Shown piece by piece: positions 6,296 through 7,644 of a stretch of DNA of 7,644 nucleotides; the first letter of the stretch is position 1; each line of letters begins with the position of its first letter. This DNA comes from an uncultured Bacilli bacterium (GTDB lineage Bacteria > Bacillota_I > Bacilli_A > RF39 > UBA660). Made by a program: the position numbers and the translations under genes. The stretch lies in assembly GCA_947623855.1 (NCBI GenBank), contig CANQHW010000054.1, forward strand, positions 1 to 7,644, given 5' to 3'. The notes under the pieces are model-generated. The model had not been told where the DNA came from. It saw only the letters and a list, made by a program, of their open reading frames with translations, and did no database searches.

Positions 6296-6955
6296 ATGAT
6301 AGGTAATGATTGGGATACAGAGTTAAGTGTTATATGGAATAGTAAGTATTTTCAAGGATTTTATAATAAAATATTAAAGATGTATGAAGAAAAGACTATA
6401 TTTCCTGCTAAAGAAAATATTTTTAATGCTTTAAAATTAACACCCTATAGTAATGTTAAGGTAGTAATTGTAGGTCAGGATCCTTATCATGGGGTAGGAG
6501 AAGCGCATGGTTTATCTTTTTCGGTCCAAAAAGGTGTAAAAATACCCCCTTCTTTACAAAATATTTATAAAGAGTTAGAAACTGATTTAGGTATTCCACC
6601 TTGTCCTTATGGTGATTTAACTAAGTGGGGGAAAGAAGGTGTCTTACTTTTAAACTCTGTTTTAACAGTGGAGAAAGATAAACCAGCTTCGCATAAAGGA
6701 TTAGGTTGGGAGTTATTAACTGATTATATTATTAAAAAATTGAATGCGAAGAATACACCGGTAGTGTTTATTTTATGGGGTTCTTTTGCAAGAAGTAAGA
6801 AAGAGTTTATTACGAATCCAATACATTATGTTATAGAAAGTACGCATCCTAGTCCTTTTTCAGCTCGCAATGGTTTTTTTGGAAGTAAGCCTTTTTCTAA
6901 AACAAATAATTTTTTAATAAGTAAAAAAATATCTCCAATAGATTGGAGATTATAG
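6296..6955 (+). CDS. ung: Uracil-DNA glycosylase, family 1
   Basis: Ung removes uracil from DNA, starting base-excision repair of deaminated cytosine or misincorporated dUMP. It has 219 residues, typical of the family. The water-activating loop GQDPYH is at 60-65 (Asp62 catalytic), the uracil-binding stretch LLLNSVLTV at 117-125, and the minor-groove loop HPSPFSA begins at His184, followed by RNGFFGSKPFSKTNN. All catalytic residues are present. The ATG has an ideal TAGGAGG (6284-6290) five nt upstream, and this site overlaps the rlmH stop codon. It is probably the last gene of the operon. The final codons (ISPIDWRL) coincide with a perfect hairpin that appears to serve the opposite-strand gene, and the stop overlaps that gene's end by 6 nt. 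Confidence 0.97.
   Translation: MIGNDWDTELSVIWNSKYFQGFYNKILKMYEEKTIFPAKENIFNALKLTPYSNVKVVIVGQDPYHGVGEAHGLSFSVQKGVKIPPSLQNIYKELETDLGIPPCPYGDLTKWGKEGVLLLNSVLTVEKDKPASHKGLGWELLTDYIIKKLNAKNTPVVFILWGSFARSKKEFITNPIHYVIESTHPSPFSARNGFFGSKPFSKTNNFLISKKISPIDWRL
6923..6950 (-). terminator. Terminator of the LemA-like gene, embedded in ung codons
   Basis: ATCTCCAA (6931-6938) and TTGGAGAT (6943-6950) form a perfect 8-bp stem with a 4-nt loop. Read on the minus strand it is followed by ATTTTTTT (6930-6923), a good U-tract. It begins right at the minus-strand stop codon (6952-6950). On the plus strand it is followed only by TATAGTTTAAAG, a poor U-tract, so termination of the ung transcript here is likely weaker. 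Confidence 0.75.
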
Positions 6956-7495
6956 TTTAAAGTCTTCGTAGATATCATCGTTTAAGTTTTTACCATCATA
7001 ATATCTTTTTTCTTTAGAATGAATAACTTTAGCGATTATACTAGAAGGGAAATGATTTACTAGAGTGTTATATTTAGTAGTATATTTATTATAGAAACTT
7101 TTAGCAGCTGATAGTTTTTCATCAATTTTTTTAATATCATTACTAATATTTAGATAATCAGCTTCTTTTAAGATATTGTCTTCGTCATTGATGACTTTTA
7201 ATCCAATTAAAGAAGCTTCTTCGATTTTACGATCAAGAGTAAAGGAGCTAAAGTCTTCTTTTTTTAATTCTTTTAACTCTTTAAAATAAGGTTTATCAGT
7301 TTTAAAATATTTTTGTAATAATAGATCTAAACGCATCATTAAATCATATTTATTTCTTAAAGATTCATCAATAATACTTTCGGCTTCTTTAATTCGAATA
7401 TCATTTTCTTTGATTTTATTAAAACATATTACATAAACTAATCCTAAAGAACTTCCTATTAAAATAATTATTAATATAGCATATATCCATCCCAT
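6950..7495 (-). CDS. Divergent LemA-family membrane-anchored protein
   Basis: The protein has 181 residues. One N-terminal transmembrane helix (4-26) precedes a charged, helical, coiled-coil-rich domain. The C-terminal part AAKSFYNKYTTKYNTLVNHFPSSIIA (130-155) matches the LemA hallmark of a helix with Arg/Lys-x-Tyr-Asn-x-x-V-x-x-FPS-x-x-IA. LemA proteins form a membrane-tethered helical bundle of unknown biochemical role. The middle region diverges from typical members, and KRYYDGK replaces the usual FE(L)-type end. The ATG at 7495 is preceded by GTAGGTGAT. The 12-mer TAAGTAGGTGAT here is identical to the one before dnaB. It has its own promoter and terminator and converges on ung with a 6-nt overlap, so it is not part of the operon. 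Confidence 0.75.
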   Translation of the reverse strand: MGWIYAILIIILIGSSLGLVYVICFNKIKENDIRIKEAESIIDESLRNKYDLMMRLDLLLQKYFKTDKPYFKELKELKKEDFSSFTLDRKIEEASLIGLKVINDEDNILKEADYLNISNDIKKIDEKLSAAKSFYNKYTTKYNTLVNHFPSSIIAKVIHSKEKRYYDGKNLNDDIYEDFKL

Positions 7496-7510
7496 ACTAT
7501 CACCTACTTA

Positions 7511-7519
7511 ATTATAGCA
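7511..7519 (-). promoter_or_regulatory. Promoter of the LemA-like gene (extended -10)
   Basis: On the minus strand this is TGCTATAAT, an extended -10 with a consensus hexamer. There is no good -35. The start codon lies only 15 nt beyond the hexamer, so initiation near 7504 would give a leader of about 10 nt beginning within or at the edge of the Shine-Dalgarno. A terminator for the upstream minus-strand gene ends about 12 nt upstream. Confidence 0.6.
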
Positions 7520-7530
7520 TAAATTTAGAA

Positions 7531-7555
7531 AAGAAAAAGACTTAAAATGTCTTTT
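7531..7555 (-). terminator. Intrinsic terminator of the right-edge minus-strand gene
   Basis: On the minus strand AAAAGAC (7555-7549) pairs with GTCTTTT (7541-7535), 7 bp with a 7-nt loop, and continues into TTTTTCTT (7538-7531). The stop codon of the right-edge reading frame (7544-7542) lies in the loop. It separates that gene from the LemA-like promoter. Confidence 0.7.
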
Positions 7556-7644
7556 CAGAAAAGTCATGGTTGTAGGTTATTCTTTCGTTAAAGGTTACAT
7601 AGTTTAAATATATCATTAAGATTAAGTACCATTCACCATTATTG
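7542..7644 (-). CDS. C-terminal end of an unidentified protein (partial)
   Basis: On the minus strand a frame is open from the right edge (7643) to a TAA at 7544-7542, giving 33 residues. The composition is mixed and protein-like, with WYLILMIYLNYVTF followed by a polar end NHDFSEKTF. The other two minus frames carry early stops. The terminator overlapping the stop supports a real gene end. I do not recognise the family, and 33 codons are too few for a firm call. Confidence 0.5.
   Translation of the reverse strand, partial: NNGEWYLILMIYLNYVTFNERITYNHDFSEKTF

Noticed and set aside
1..7644. CRISPR array, insertion sequence, tRNA or rRNA genes
   Set aside because: No regularly spaced repeats, transposase frames, cloverleaf arms or rRNA-like stretches were seen.

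Overview
The window looks like chromosomal DNA from a very AT-rich Gram-positive (Firmicutes/Bacilli-type) bacterium. It is roughly 30% G+C by eye, codons are A/T-ending, and Shine-Dalgarno sites are purine-rich. The order rplI-dnaB-...-walJ-rlmH is the conserved Firmicutes neighbourhood near the replication origin. Every Trp codon in the genes is TGG and no gene carries an internal TGA, so the code is the standard bacterial one, not the Mycoplasma code. A peptidoglycan-cleaving enzyme implies a cell wall. I cannot assign genus; an uncultured gut Bacilli or Erysipelotrichia-like lineage would fit, but that is inference.

Layout. Positions 1-281 hold no gene. They contain two copies of a degenerate hairpin module, a perfect intrinsic terminator (189-215) and an extended -10 promoter. 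Positions 297-1721 encode a polytopic YfcC-like permease that forms its own transcription unit, closed by a terminator at 1729-1759. A second extended -10 promoter (1763-1771) opens a six-gene plus-strand operon: rplI (ribosomal protein L9), dnaB (replicative helicase), an M23 peptidase with LysM and G5-like domains, walJ (metallo-beta-lactamase-fold hydrolase), rlmH (23S rRNA methyltransferase) and ung (uracil-DNA glycosylase). Genes are 12 nt apart or less, and three of the five junctions overlap. Convergent to ung, on the minus strand, lies a divergent LemA-like membrane-anchored protein (6950-7495) with its own promoter. At the right edge is the last 33 codons of a further minus-strand gene.

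Together the operon joins translation, replication, wall remodelling, ribosome modification and DNA repair. In Bacillus and relatives the interval between dnaB and walJ usually carries purA and the walRKHI two-component system. Here one secreted-type M23 peptidoglycan hydrolase fills it, and htrA is missing between walJ and rlmH.

I see no convincing new multi-gene system. The most interesting items are structural. The terminator of the LemA-like gene is written inside the last codons of ung on the opposite strand. The right-edge gene appears to stop inside its own terminator loop. The promoters share an extended -10 placed so close to the start codon that leaders would be only about 10-15 nt. 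The left intergenic region could encode small RNAs.
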